Origin: Erythrophleum ivorense
Taxonomy: Eukaryota > Streptophyta > Magnoliopsida > Fabales > Fabaceae
Direction: 5' to 3'
Assembly: GCA_026724425.1 (NCBI GenBank)
Contig: JAIUCV010000007.1
Location: 19,869,286-19,933,285, forward strand
DNA: 64,000 nucleotides
The translations under genes and the position numbers were made by a program. Positions 50,641-63,154 of the stretch are shown here, piece by piece (the first letter of the stretch is position 1; each line of letters opens with the position of its first letter). The notes under the pieces are model-generated. The model saw nothing but the letters and a program-made list of their open reading frames with translations, was not told the origin of the DNA and searched no databases.

Positions 50641-53638
50641 TAATAAGCTTCTCAATCTCCTACAACCCCTATGTTTCTAAGCCACCACGTTATTGCTAAA
50701 TTTCATGCAATAGATGCTAGATGTGTTCATTCTATTATTATGGACCTTGAAATGTAGTAGTTTAATTTTGAGGCATACATTCAAGAAGACCCTAGTTGAC
50801 GTTAAGAGTATGAGCCTATGAGATAAAGGTGATTATGGTACATCATTTATTCATATGGCCCCCAATAATTAATCTCATTTTTGGAAATTTGGATTTGGGT
50901 AAGGCACAACAAAAGTAGTAGATGAATATGGAGTTTTGAATGAGTGAATGCATGGAAGTGTGGGTGAGAGTGAGCGGGTGTATGTTTGACCAAAAGTCTG
51001 CCACGTATGATAAAGTGAAAATATTTTAAGAAAACAAAAATGATAATTAAAATAAAAATAAAATGACATTCTGTGACAAAAAATTATGTTTAGTATGATA
51101 TAGAAATAAATGAAAATACCCTTTTTTGTATTTTTGGTAAAATAAAATTAATACAAAAAAAAACTAAGCAAATGTCCAAAACAACTCTAGTGCCAAAAAG
51201 TATTTAAAAACTTAGTAATTTATGTAAAAAAAAATATAAGATTAAAATAAATATAAATTTTATATCTTTATTATTAAATTATTTTAAAAGAAGTTTAATA
51301 ATAAATTGTAAAAAATTATACTTCAAATATTAATTTTTGTTAATTGAAATTTAAAAAATGAAATATATTATGCAAGAAAACAAAATAGAACATTCATGTT
51401 GAGGACAATTTAGACTTTTGGTCCATTATTCCATTGCTTTATTGCTCTTTCTATCAACTCAATGAAGGAATTATTATTCATGTGGGATGTTGGAATCTTT
51501 AGGGAAGCCTTTTCTTGGCTACCAAACATACATATTCTTTTTTCTCTCTTTCTCTCTCTCTCTCCCCCTTTTCTTACTTCTCTTTTATTGTCTATCATAG
51601 AGGAATTAAAGTTGCAATCAAATTCAAATTAGCTGATGTAATGTATTTTAAAGCAGTATTTGCTGTAAACAAAATCTAGTCGTCGACGCAATCCAATGGC
51701 ACCAACTCGTCCACGTAATCCAGCTTGTGTCTCCCAAAACCACAATACTAAAGACCTAAAGTTGAACACAAATTGTAAAGGCTCTTCCATGCAATCCAAC
51801 CTATGTCTCCCAAAATTGCAGCACTGAAGACCTAAAGCCTAACACAGGTTGTAAAGGAGCTTATCATCTTTTCTCCATGCTCGTTCCACATGCGTGTGAT
51901 CTCTCCTCTTATTCTTCACTAGATAGTTCAGATAGACTTCGCCGTAAATCTCAAATATAAGCTGAGAGGGAGATGCTACTGTTGGATTAGAGCAATCCAA
52001 TTTATTCCAAAAATGAGACTTCTCTTTACTTTGAATCAAGCATAAAAGTCTCTTAAACACAGGAAGTTGCAATTGCTAGATGTCACAGTTATGCGGCGTC
52101 CTAAATTAGTCTTATCCCTTTCTTCATACATAGTCTCCTATTTGGAATTGATGTTCGATTGCAAGAAGTGTAATCAAAACAAGAGCATCAAATTTCCATG
52201 AGAGGTAACCTCCTAAATCACATGTTGAATTTGATTGAATCATTACTGATGTCTTGCATAATCTACATCCCGCTATCATCATGTTAGAATTGGACCTATT
52301 TTGTTTATTGGGGAAGCCAGTATTTGATAAGAGTAAAGCATGGAAACATTGAATTAGACAGATTCTGTCTATTGAATACTTACATAGGGTTTTCATTTTG
52401 GTTGGATTGGCTAGTAAATGCTTTTCCATGTGAGTCTTCATTTATCTACCTAAATGAATCTAAGTTAAGGGTATTGGCAATGTAAGTCTTCTTTTTTTTT
52501 TTTTTGCCTAAGTGAATTTAGGAGCACATGGAATGGTAATGAAGCTATAGGAGCATAAGTCAATTTGATATATTCTTGTGGCAAACTTGCTTTATAGAAA
52601 AATTATTGTGCTTATCATATTGCTATTGGTTTACTGCTTGCTCATCCTTGGTTTATCCGTTATGATACAGGCAATAGAGGATACACCGAAATGGAGAAAT
52701 GGAGTCTACACATAGAATGTGAACAAAAAACAACTAGAACTACACTTTGCCATGCACTGTAGTTACCCAGTGCCACATTCGAATTATGAATTTTGTTTTG
52801 ACATATTATGTAATTTGTGAATGTGCTTGCTTTGTAATGGAATTTGTGAACATGAATTTAGGATGAACAAGGGTGATGTACTTGAAATTCCTTATACTTT
52901 AACATATTATGTACTTCAAAATGGAAAATGAAATAAAACTTATTATGGCACAATGGTCTGTATTTCAACTTCTTTTTCATTTGAATATTTCAAAATGTGA
53001 TAAACATTAACAAAAGCTTATTTCAAACAAGTGTGTAATGCAATAATGAACTAGCCTATATTGATGGATAATCTTAGTTGTTGGCATATGAAACATCATC
53101 ACTCAACTCTGCTGATCTAAGGGACTGTATGGGGGTGTCAAGTGGGGCTTATATTATTAAAGAAAAAAAATTAGAACAGGAACACCAAATGCAAAACATT
53201 GAGATATTTCAATTTTAGCTTGACTAATCCTACCATCAAGAATTTGTAAAACTAAAATGACTTGGTTATATTTGAGCATAATTATATGTTAATGGAGGTG
53301 CAGAATAGGAAAATTCAAGTTGCAATTGACTCAAAGATTCAATTACCTGTGACAAAGATGGGAAATTGTGAACTATTTAAAGTAGCATAATTAAAAGAAA
53401 AATACAAGCACTAAATCAAATCAGGATAATTTTAAAAAGGACAAAAATGCAAGCATGAATCCATATACGATAGATTGTGACTCTAGTTGTTGCATTCGTA
53501 AACCTTCAACACTTGGAGCTTTTTTCCTTTTCTTATGTTAAAGCTTAACCTAGCTTTTATGGAGTCTTTGTATCTTGAGACCAACTATTTTTTTTGAATC
53601 ACTTTTGTTTATGGCATACTGTTACTCTTTGGTGCATT
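50641..53638. other. Intergenic DNA, no recognised gene
   Basis: Open minus-strand frames at 51839-52072 and 52124-52441 have a somewhat protein-like composition, but no motif or splice structure I can support. The 52.5-53.6 kb part may include the 3' flank of the FAR1 pseudogene. Confidence 0.4.
51717..51868. repeat. Two tandem 76-bp units
   Basis: Units start at 51717 and 51793. Both read 'aatcca', 'tgtctcccaaaa', 'aagacctaaag' and 'ttgtaaagg' in order. Roughly 80% identical by eye. Confidence 0.75.
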
Positions 53639-55398
53639 TTAGAAGGAAGCTTCATCATTGTTTTCCAAATGCCTTTGACTCAAACAAAGCTCCTTTAGTT
53701 GCCTATTCAAATCATCAAAAGCTTCTTCAATAAGCAAAGTTATTTCTTCACTACTTGAAATTTTAGATACTAATCATATTAGTCTCGGGCAAAGTCATCT
53801 ATACCATTAAGTGCAATCTAGCCTAGGATCTTCTTCAACTTCATTTCCTCTCATATCATATACGACACCTTCGCGAACATCTCTTATCCACCTCTTGAAG
53901 ATATATTGTTCAAGAAGTAACTTAACATCATTTGCCTTATACACCTTCAAAGCATGGCAACAAAGCCAACTATGAGTTTCAAACTTTCTACAACTACAAC
54001 AAATAGACTTGTCACTAGGATTGAATGAAACTCGCCACTCACCACATTGACCAACCATGGTGACAACATATTCAACTAGTAGTTGACCTTCAATTTCTTA
54101 TTGTATACACCCAACAAAGAAGATGTCAAGCTCTTCTTGGAACAAGTCAAAGATTATGGGAGCGAGAGTCTGGGCAAGCCATTGAAGCATAAGTGAATGA
54201 ACTACCATCAACCTTGGTATTTTATGTCATGACTCAAACTCACATATAACCTTGTTTATTATTTTATATCCACTCCTTTTTCAAATTTTCTGAAAAATTG
54301 AATAAGGTCAATGCTTGGTTTCATATATTCTTTGAAAGATGCATTTAAGCTTTTACTGAATTATATACTCCTCATGCCAAAAGTGAAAGCCTGCTTCATG
54401 TAACATGCAATTCATTTTTTCTTGATATTATACATTGATCTAATCCAAGAGTTGACATGAACATTATATTTTGATAGCAACATGCTCCACACCATTTCAA
54501 AATGTGATTCCTTCTCGTACTCATACACACATTTGTTGAAGTCATTCATGAAATGAGAATATAGTTTGAGTCCTTTTTGGTGGTGCGCTTTTAAAAATCT
54601 TTTGAATAGCCACTTAAAAGAATCTGTTGTTTCATCATACAATAAGACCACCTTAAATATTACTGCTTTCTTAAAATGATTAAATCCTCCAAATACAGTG
54701 AGTGGCCCATGCACATTGTTAGTATAATAGTTATGTCTAAGGACACCATATCGCCAAAGTAGTCATAATCAATCATCATTTTTGCATCGGCCTAAAATAT
54801 ATTAGTAATTTATTCTTCTGCATCTAACTGATATGCATGGTAAAATGAGAGATTTTCCAATAATTGTTGCTTAAAATATTGGCCAATAGCTCTAACTTCT
54901 CTATAAGCCATGGTTTTCTATCACCTCACTCATAGATAATTTTTTACATCCAGTCTTGTGTACTCAAGATTGGCTCTACTTTCTACCTGTGTACTCATCA
55001 ATAGGAGAATACTCTTGAATGAAGTCCAAACATGCCAACATGTGTATTGGTTCTAGGAGCTGCAGAATGTGATTATGCTCCTCCATAAACTCATGCACCT
55101 AAAATCTTCCATTCTTGTTTAATAGTGTCAATCTTGCTTTACACCCAATTGTTGTCTCTTGTCGAAGATTGATTAATGTAAAATGTTTCTTCTCTTTCTT
55201 TTTGCCTTCTTTGCAACAAATAAATCTACATGATCGATAGGATTCATCTTTTGTATTCTTGTTTAAATAATCTTTTCGAACTCCAAAATTGACATTCACA
55301 TTATTCTTCAACCAGAACTGCCAAGCTACCTCGACATTATCAAACTCTATTCCTACTCTAGGCTTCCAATCATCTCCCATGTTGTCATCTCTAGTCAA
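53639..55398 (-). pseudogene. FAR1/FHY3-related pseudogene, near full length
   Basis: On the minus strand the family's domains appear in order. The FAR1 DNA-binding domain is at 55398-55090 (VGIEFDNVEVAWQFW, FGVRKDYLNKN, GCKARLTLL), after an ATG at 55398. The MULE-transposase-derived core runs from about 54900 to 54300 (ITNIFWADAK, MIDYDYFGDMVSLDIT, LLYDETTDSFKWLF, CYMKQAFTFGMRSI). The SWIM zinc finger is at 54058-53807 (ICCSCRKFETHSWLCCHAL, with the C-x-C and C-x-H ligands kept; then KRWIRDV). The coiled tail is near 53740-53642, with a stop at 53639-53641. Stops and frameshifts break it, for example a TAA after FGMRSI and several between 55090 and 54720. The family acts as nuclear transcription factors in light signalling; this copy should be inactive. 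Confidence 0.85.
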
Positions 55399-57330
55399 TG
55401 GAATAATAGGGGTATCACATTTCTAGAAATTCATCAATAGAGATTACATTATAACAAGTACCAACTCAACCACTTCTTTCATTCAATCACACAAACAATT
55501 GCAAGACACTTATATTGAGTGATCCATGGTCACTTTGCAAGTTATTCCTTCCTCCAAACACGGTTGCACAAGATACCAATAGTGCAACAAAATGTTACTT
55601 GAAAATACAACAAAATGTTTAATGTCATAAATATTGGGTTTATTTATTTTTCCATTAAAAGTAAATATCCAACATTCCTATAACCTTACCCTTGCATGAC
55701 TATAAATTATAAGCATATAAACACTTAATGAGGCAAAACAGTTATTTCTTCTTCATGTGACTCCAAATGACAATAACATTATTCAAAGGATAGATTACAT
55801 TGGAGGTTAACAAAGTCATATGAGAAAGAATACACATGGTTTAGAATGGTTAATCAGTGAAGGCATTTTTAAGATAGTCAAAGAAGTTTATTTTCTAGTT
55901 TAAATCAAATAGTTAAACTTATCAAAATATATATTAAAATATTTAAAAACCTTGAAAGATGATAACTAGATATTTTTCAAAATTAACTTTGCCTCAAGCA
56001 TCATATTTTATCAAAGTTTAATGCGTTTAACATAACATGCAAGACCCAAAATGCAAAAATGGAGAAACACAACACTAGAAATAGAACACATTGGAAAAAA
56101 AAAAGGAAATATAAAAAACACAAAGAGCCATCACAACGCAGACATGTTTAAGGCAAGTGAATAGTTAGCACGAAGTGTTCATACAAACATAAACAAGAAG
56201 AGTTAACTTCAATGCCAACATAGATTCGACCACTATCCACCGCCAATGGAACAGTATCCACGACAGCCTTTGTCATAGTTGGCAAAGGTTTGCTATTATC
56301 TAGATCCCTAGATGATAATCTAAGCAAATAACAAATTTTTTTACACCATGATTCTTTGCTCTCTCCCACTACATCAACTACAAATTTGGCGCCAACATAC
56401 TTGCCTTTTTTTTCCTTCCATATTTTCAGGCACCTGCTCCATTATTGAAGATGTCGAAGGTTGTGTGCGTATGAGAGAGGGTTGGATCGAACAATGTCAT
56501 TTAGTGCTTCAGTGTGGCAAAAAAAATAGGTGTAAAATGCACTGTTTTACTAATTATCCAAAAAAAAAACAAAACAACAAAGATCTGGTGTTGTTGGATT
56601 ATGTGGATGGTTAGATTTTATTTACAACAAATGTTGTTATAAAATGCATTACAATAGCTAATTTGAATCTATTGCAATCATGAAAAGAAAACAAGCAAAG
56701 CAGAAAAAGGCACAAAAGGAGTAGACAAGAGCAATGAGATAGAAATGAAAAAAAGACACTGGGTTAGAGGCAAAATAGGAAGACAATTGGTTTTACTAAA
56801 GACCCATTCCTTTAAATTTGCAACAAAGAAGAAATAGAGGGTAAAACCGTAAAGTAAATGTATTCATTATTTAATATTATCTATATTTTTTTTCTTCATT
56901 TGTTTTTCTATTTTTTGATTTTTCTTCCTTTTTCTTAAACTTAATTTTTTTCTTTATTTGACTTTTGTCACCTAAGATGCGTACAAATATTAGAAATATT
57001 TAAGTCCTTATTATTGTTTCTTTTCTTTTATTTTTAATTTTAAAAATGATTTGAACAAAATATAATGTTCATGATAATAAAAAAAAATTAAAGAGTTATA
57101 GGTTTAGCAAAAATTGAAACATCTTCGAAAAAATTGAAAACATACAATCAAAGAGAATGTTCAATGTGGGGTAGATTTGTGATCTCACAAAAATTCCATT
57201 AACTAGGAAAAATTGTAATTTAGCATCTGAGAAATTGATGGCAGGAAAAATAGCACAAAAAGCTGACACTTAGAGTCAACTATTTCATCCATTATTCATA
57301 GACTAGCATTTTGCCTGTGCCTTGCATAGA
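55399..57330. other. Intergenic DNA, no gene supported
   Basis: Short open frames near 56148-56614 show no recognisable motif. Poly-A and poly-T stretches are frequent. Confidence 0.45.
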
Positions 57331-57333
57331 ACT

Positions 57334-57341
57334 TTATATAT
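57334..57341 (+). promoter_or_regulatory. Candidate TATA box
   Basis: 'actttatatatac' lies 100 bp before the ATG at 57434, leaving room for a leader of about 70 bases. A CA/AC tract follows. Confidence 0.45.
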
Positions 57342-57433
57342 ACACACACACACACTCACTACTAAAAGCAAATCTGTCATTGTCCCACATTCAGCCATCA
57401 CCTCTGTTCCAAACACCACTACCTTCCTCCAAG

Positions 57434-57482
57434 ATGTCATTGTCGTCGTTCAATAGCCGTCCCTGGAGACATTTCGTTTCCT
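57434..57482 (+). CDS. Candidate first coding exon of a gene leaving the window
   Basis: ATG at 57434 (context aagATGtc) opens MSLSSFNSRPWRHFVS, ending at a very strong donor TTTCCT|GTAAGT in phase 1. The GC-richer leader, TATA box and donor together look like a real plant gene start. The next exon is not convincing in this window: the TTTCAG acceptor at 63900 leads to a stop within nine codons. The copia element at 58273-63154 would lie in the first intron. The product is unknown. Confidence 0.4.
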
Positions 57483-58272
57483 GTAAGTTAAAGCTTCAAA
57501 CTTTTTTTTTTCTTTTAAATAACTACTCAAAAGCATTTGCCAGTTGTTAGCAATGATTGTTATTACCAATTGAATTTGGACTTTAGCTTAGGTTGTTATA
57601 GTGCGTGAACAGTTTATTGCCTATTTCTAGATTTTGAAAATTTGGGAGAACAATGGTCAGATGAGAATGTGAACTACTTTAGATTGGAAAATATTTTTAC
57701 TTTGTCTTGGATTTCTTTTGGACTTTGTCCTTTTTTTTTCTTAATTAATGTTTTATCCTCATATTCAAATGAGAATTTTGCGAGGTGGAAATCAATTCCC
57801 TGCCATTGCTTTTTCCACTTAATATTTTTGCTAATTGGGATGTTCTTGCTTTTGGCTTCTAGTTCTCTTAAATTTCTAATGAAAATGTTAGCTCTGAGAT
57901 TGTTACTGCTATATAAAATAATGCTGACCAAAATGCATGTTAAAATGTTAAGTTTAGTGAAGTCTCAGTCACTCTATTAAATTATATGACTAGTGTGATT
58001 ATAATTTTGATGAGTTTAGTAGACTTGCTAGATTTTCTAGACCATTTTTTACTCTCATTCTAATACCAATTTTTAGTGTATAGAAAAATTTTATTAATAA
58101 GAAAAAGGATACTGAATCATTGATCTTCATTTTCATCCCTCTTGGGTTAGTTACATCTAAGAAGCAAGAATTGATTTTCTGCTTCTCATTTTTGTTCATC
58201 ATCAACGTTGTATATTTCATGTTTTAATGAAATAAAATAAAAAGCTTTTCATAGCTTTTATCAAGCATACGC
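57483..58272. other. Probable intron sequence before the copia insertion
   Basis: T-rich sequence after the donor at 57483. Open frames at 57642-57980 lack recognisable motifs. Confidence 0.4.
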
Positions 58273-58659
58273 TATCAGAATTATAAATCAAGCTGTATGC
58301 GTCACTTCCACCGCCGAAAGAAATTATAGGTGCCTATCCTGCAAAATCAAAATGGAAGACTCCATCATTTACAAGCCTATCATGTTGCACTGTCATACAA
58401 TTTCTACAATGAATTAATTGCCATTTGTAGCCTTTGACTTCTTCAAACTTTGTTGCCACCACCTAATGTTATTGCATTTAATTCATTACTTCATCCATAT
58501 GTTTCATTTATTTAAATCCATATTATTAGCCTATAAAAGGCTACTGCCCATCGACCATGTATGTAATGAAAAAACAATCAAGTAAATGAAATTCTCTTCT
58601 TCTTCTATTTGTGTTGTGTCCATATTCTTTGTGTATGAGTAAATGTCTCACTAATATCA
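58273..58659 (+). repeat. 5' LTR of the copia element
   Basis: Same length as the 3' LTR and aligns base for base with scattered changes. Carries a 'cctataaaagg' TATA-like box near 58531 and an AATGAAA-like signal near 58565. Confidence 0.9.
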
Positions 58660-58662
58660 AAT

Positions 58663-58674
58663 TGGTATTAGAGC
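58663..58674 (+). other. Primer-binding site of the copia element
   Basis: TGGTATTAGAGC matches the initiator tRNA-Met PBS (TGGTATCAGAGC) at 11 of 12 positions, three bases after the LTR. Confidence 0.85.
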
Positions 58675-58782
58675 GTAAGAGTTTGAGTGCTAGAAATATT
58701 TTAAGTGTGTGAGGAAAAAGAGAGTTCTAACTTAGAAGGAAATTTTTTTTTTAAGTCAGTGTAACTTTTTTTAAAGAGAGAT

Positions 58783-59703
58783 ATGACAACCAATTACAAT
58801 ATTATTTGGTCTAGTCCCAAACTAGATGGGAAACTTGATTTTAGTTATTGGAAAATCTTAATGTTTACATATTTAAAGGTTCATAATATTTGGAGCTTTG
58901 TTGTACTAGGATTACAGGAAGGAGTGAATGAAACTGCTCCTAGGAAGGAACAATTGGCATTATCACAAATTCATCAAGGAATAGATTACTCAATTTTTGG
59001 CAAAATAGCAAATGCCAAAATAGCCAAAAAAGGTGTTGGACATCTTAAAGTTGTCATATAAAAGAGTAGAAAAATTCCAAAAATCCAAACTGCAATCTCT
59101 ACTTAAAGAATATGAAAGGTATGAAATGTCCAGCTCAAAAACTATAGAACAATATTTTTCACGTGTCACAGATTTTGTCAATAAGATGAGAGTGTATGGA
59201 GAAGACATCTCAGACTATAAGGTGGTGGAGAAAATTTTACACACTATACTGATGAAGTTTGATCATATGGTGATTACAATAATAGAGTCTCACGATACAG
59301 ACACCATGACAGTTGCAGAGTTGCAAGGAAGCATTGAAAGCCAGCAGAATCTTAGAGAAGACAAAAAAAAGTAAATGAAGAAGCTTTGAAGAGTCAGGTG
59401 AATCTTAACAATGTAGCCAAATCTAACCAAAATGCTAAAGGCAGAGGTCATGATTTCAATGGTGGAGGAAAAGGAAATTATAGAGATAAAGGTCAAGGAA
59501 GTTTAGAAGAAAAGGATGTGGTAATTTGAACCAAAGGAGAGACAACAATTTCAGATCACGTGAACAAGGAAGAGGTGGAAATAATTTCGGTGCTACCCAC
59601 CAAAGAAGAGGAAGAGGTCACAATTATAAAGAAAGAAATAATTTTAATTGTTTTTACTGTGAGAAATTTAGGCATAAAGCTACCGATTGTAGATTCATGC
59701 ATT
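58783..59703 (+). pseudogene. Broken copia gag
   Basis: ATG at 58783 starts a copia gag (PKLDGKLDFSYWKILMFTYL, a typical N-terminal region with the conserved Trp). The frame shifts by one near 59035-59060, continues through EYERYEMSSSKTIEQYFSRV to about 59374, then shifts again. An intact CCHC zinc knuckle follows at 59649-59690 (CFYCEKFRHKATDC). Three frames are therefore needed, so no full Gag can be made. Confidence 0.85.
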
Positions 59704-59799
59704 AAGCAAACATGGCAGAAAATCATTATCAAAATGTTGGTGAGAATTCTAATAACCCATAATGTTTATTTTTGGCAAGTAATACTTTTTTAGAAGATG

Positions 59800-62757
59800 A
59801 AAATATTTGGTATTTAGATACTAGATGTAGTAATCATATGTGTGGTAAAAAAAGAGTTATTTTCTTCTTTGGATGAAATGGTTAAATCTACCATAAAATT
59901 TGGAAATAATACAAATATTCCAATTTTGGAAAAACGCAGAGTTGCTATAAGGATGAAAGATGGTTCTTAAAATTTTATTTCTAATGTTTTCTATGCCCTG
60001 GTCTTTATCACAATTTATTGAGTATATGACAACTGTTAGAGAAAGGTTACAACATGCAAATTCATCATGGCTACTGTATATTGAATGACAAAAATGGGAA
60101 ATTTATTGCCAAAGTAAAAATGATTCTAAACTACCTATTCCTTTTAAAAATCCACCATGAAAAGCTATCTTGTTTGATTTTTGTGATTCCAAATGATGAT
60201 TGGTTATGGCATATGCATTTTGGGCATTATCATTTTTCTAGATTGAATTATTTGTCACAGAAAGAATATGTTTCTGGTTTGCCTGTTGTGAATATTCCCA
60301 ATGCTGCATGTGAAACTTATGAAATGGGAAAAAAGTACACAAAATCATTTCAAATCAAAAAGTCTTAAGAGGGTGAAAAAAATGTTAGAGATAATCCACT
60401 CAGATTTATATACTGTTAAGGTGCCAACGCATGGTGGTAACAAGTATTTCATTACATTTATTGATGATTTTAATAGAAAAATTTGGGTATATTTTCTAAA
60501 ACAAAAATTAAAAGCCTATGATGCCTTCAAGACATTTAAGGCATTCATAGAAAAGCAAAGTGGCAGTAGAATTAAAGCATTGAGAACAGACAAAGGTCAA
60601 GAATACCTTGCCTGTACATATTTTTTTGAGCAGTATGAAATCCATCATCAAATAACAACTAGGTTCATCCCATAACATAATAGAGTTGCTAAGAGGAAGA
60701 ACAGAATGATCATGGACATGGTGAGATGCATGCTACAGGCTAAACAATTACTTAAAGGATTTTAGGCGAAAGCAATTGTTGGCAGTGTATATTTTAAACA
60801 GTTGTCCAACAAAAAGTGCCTATGACAAGACACTTAAAGAAGCTTGGAGTGGAAGGAAGCCTAGATTCAACACTTCAAAGTTTTTGGGTGTATAACATAT
60901 GCCCATGTACCAAATTAGCTTCAGAAAAAACTATATCATAAAGGTGAAAAGTGTATCTTCATAGGGTATAGTTCAAACTCAAAAGCTTTCAAGCTTTATA
61001 ATCCAAAGATGAAAAAAGTAATTATTAGCTTAGACGTGACGTTTGATGAAAAAGGAATGGGGGCTTGGTCCTCAAAGTTCCAAAAAGAGCTGGTGGTAAT
61101 TTCCAACAATTATAAAGAAGATGACAGACAAGCAGACCCAGCTCATGATGAGCCAGAATCATCCAATAAACCACAAAGACAATTTTGATTACTAGCCAAG
61201 TTAGAGGACTATGTTGTCAGTAATGATAATGATCTATCTGATGAAGAGATCATTAACTTTACTTTATTTGCAAATTGTGAGCCATTGATATTTGAAGAAG
61301 TATCAAATGATTAGAATTGGACAAAAACCATGAATGATGAAATTCATGCCATCCAGAAAAATAAAACATAGGAACTGACGGATTTACTTATAGATAAAAA
61401 GCCAATTGGAGTGAAGTGGATTTATAAAACAAAGTATAAGCCAGATGATGAGATTGATCATTTTAAAGTAAGGTTGGTTGTAAAGGGATATAAACAAAAG
61501 CTAGGTATTGATTACTTTGAGGTATTTGCTCCTGTCGCAAGATTAAATAGAGTTTGCATGATTATTTCTCTCTCAGCTCAAAATAATTGGAAAATATATT
61601 AAATTGATGTTAAGTCTAATTTTTTAAATGGTACTTTGGAAGAAGAAGCATATGTTGAGCAGCCTGGAAGATATGTAATCGAAGGAAAAGAAGATAAGGT
61701 ATACAAACTGAATAAGGCATTGTATGGATTGAAGTAAGCACCGAGAGCGAGGTACAAGAAGATTGATTCTTACTTTGTGCAGCATGGTTTTCAAATATGC
61801 TCATTCGAGCACACTTTATATATTAAATTTGTCAAGCCTAGAGATATTCTTATTGTGTGCCTTTATGTTGATGATCAAATATTTATTGGCAATAACCCAA
61901 AGGTGATTATAGAATTCAAGGAGGTTATGATAAGCTGCTTTGAAATGACAAATCTAGGCTTGATGTCTCACTTCCTAGGAATTGAAGTTGATCAATAATA
62001 TAGTGGAATGTTTGCCTCTCAAAAGAAATATACTGGTGATATTTTGAAGAAATTCAAGTTAGAGAATTTGAAGCCAATTTCTGCCCTAGTTGAAGAAAAG
62101 TTGAAGCTGATGAGAGAAAGTAAAGACAAAGCTGTTGATCCCACCTACTATAAAAGCTTAATTGGAAGTTTGAGATATTTGACTGAAACTAAACCAGATA
62201 TAATCTTTGGAGTTGGATTGCTTAGTAGATTCATGGAAGAATCACACGCTTGTCATTTGCAAGGAGCAAAAAGAATGTGATTAGGTAGGAGATATAAAAT
62301 TGATGTGAAACTTATGGGCTATACAGATAGTGATTAGGTAGGAGATATAAAAATAAGAAAAAGCATGTCAGGGTACATATTTCATCTTGGATCTAACGCA
62401 ATATCTTGGTCTTCAAAGAAACAATCAGTTGTTGCACTCTCTCAATCAAAGCATAATATATTGCAGTAGTTAGCTGTGCTACATATACAATATAGTTGAG
62501 AAAAATTCTTGAAGTGATACATTAAAAGCAAAATTCTCCAAGAAAAATATTTTGTGACAATAAGTTTGCAATTGCACTATGTAAAACTCCAGTCTTTCAC
62601 GGGTGGTCCAAACACACAAATATTCGGTTTCACAAAATTCAAGAACTAGTCGCCAAGAAGGGCAAATTTACTTATATTTTTACGAAGTCATCAAAAGTTG
62701 AATTATTTTACAAGATGAAGAAATTACCTAGAATGACAAATTTACAAGCTTGATTTA
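59800..62757 (+). pseudogene. Broken copia pol
   Basis: The protease relic near 59808 reads WYLDTRCSNHM, where the active-site Gly is Arg. The pre-integrase region is at 60195 (DDWLWHMHFGHYHFSRLN). Integrase: IIHSDLY (first catalytic Asp) near 60392 and RTDKGQEY near 60585; the third acidic residue is changed (RVAKRKNR, where Glu is expected). RT: GVKWIYKTKY at 61409, and YVDD intact at 61864-61875. RNase H: near 62320-62460 (GYTDSD, then SGYIFHLGSNAISWSSKKQS). From about 60301 to 62280 one frame is kept apart from stops. The RT/RNase H joint carries a 23-bp duplication. Confidence 0.87.
62277..62352 (+). repeat. Perfect 23-bp direct repeat inside copia pol
   Basis: gtgattaggtaggagatata plus aaa occurs at 62277-62299 and at 62330-62352. 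The second copy is in its normal place (D-x-V-G-D-I-K of RNase H); the first replaces sequence normally found upstream. Confidence 0.9.
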
Positions 62758-62767
62758 AGGGAGGCAA
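62757..62767 (+). other. Polypurine tract of the copia element
   Basis: AAGGGAGGCAA lies immediately before the 3' LTR. Confidence 0.75.
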
Positions 62768-63154
62768 TGTCAAAATTATAAATCAAGTTGTATGCATCAC
62801 TTCCACCGCCTAAGGAAATTGTAGGTGCCTATCTTGCAAAATCGAAATGGAAGACTCCATCATTTGCAAGCCTATCATGTTGCATTGCTATACAATTTCT
62901 ACAACAAATTAATTGCCATTTGCAGCCTTTGACTGCTTCAAACTTTGCTACCACCCCTTGATGTTATTGCATTTAATTCATTACTTCATCCATATGTTTC
63001 CTTTATTTAAATCCATATTATTAGCCTATAAAAGGCTTCTTCCCATAAACCGTGTATGTAATGAAAAAACAATTAAGAGAATGAAATTCTCTGCTTCTTC
63101 TATCTATGTTGTGTCTATATTTTTTGTGTGTGAGTAAATGTCCCACTGATATCA
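62768..63154 (+). repeat. 3' LTR of the copia element
   Basis: Starts TGTCAAAATTA and ends GATATCA, followed by TACGT. Partner of 58273-58659. Confidence 0.9.

Larger units (their letters stand above)
58273..63154 (+). mobile_element. Decayed Ty1/copia retrotransposon
   Basis: A 4.88-kb element with two 387-bp LTRs (58273-58659, 62768-63154), an initiator tRNA-Met PBS, gag with a zinc knuckle, protease, integrase, RT and RNase H in copia order (integrase before RT), and a purine tract before the 3' LTR. The flanks are TACGC and TACGT, a 5-bp target duplication with one change. The right LTR starts TGTCA; the left has TATCA, a mutated terminus. Stops and frameshifts inactivate all genes. Confidence 0.93.
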
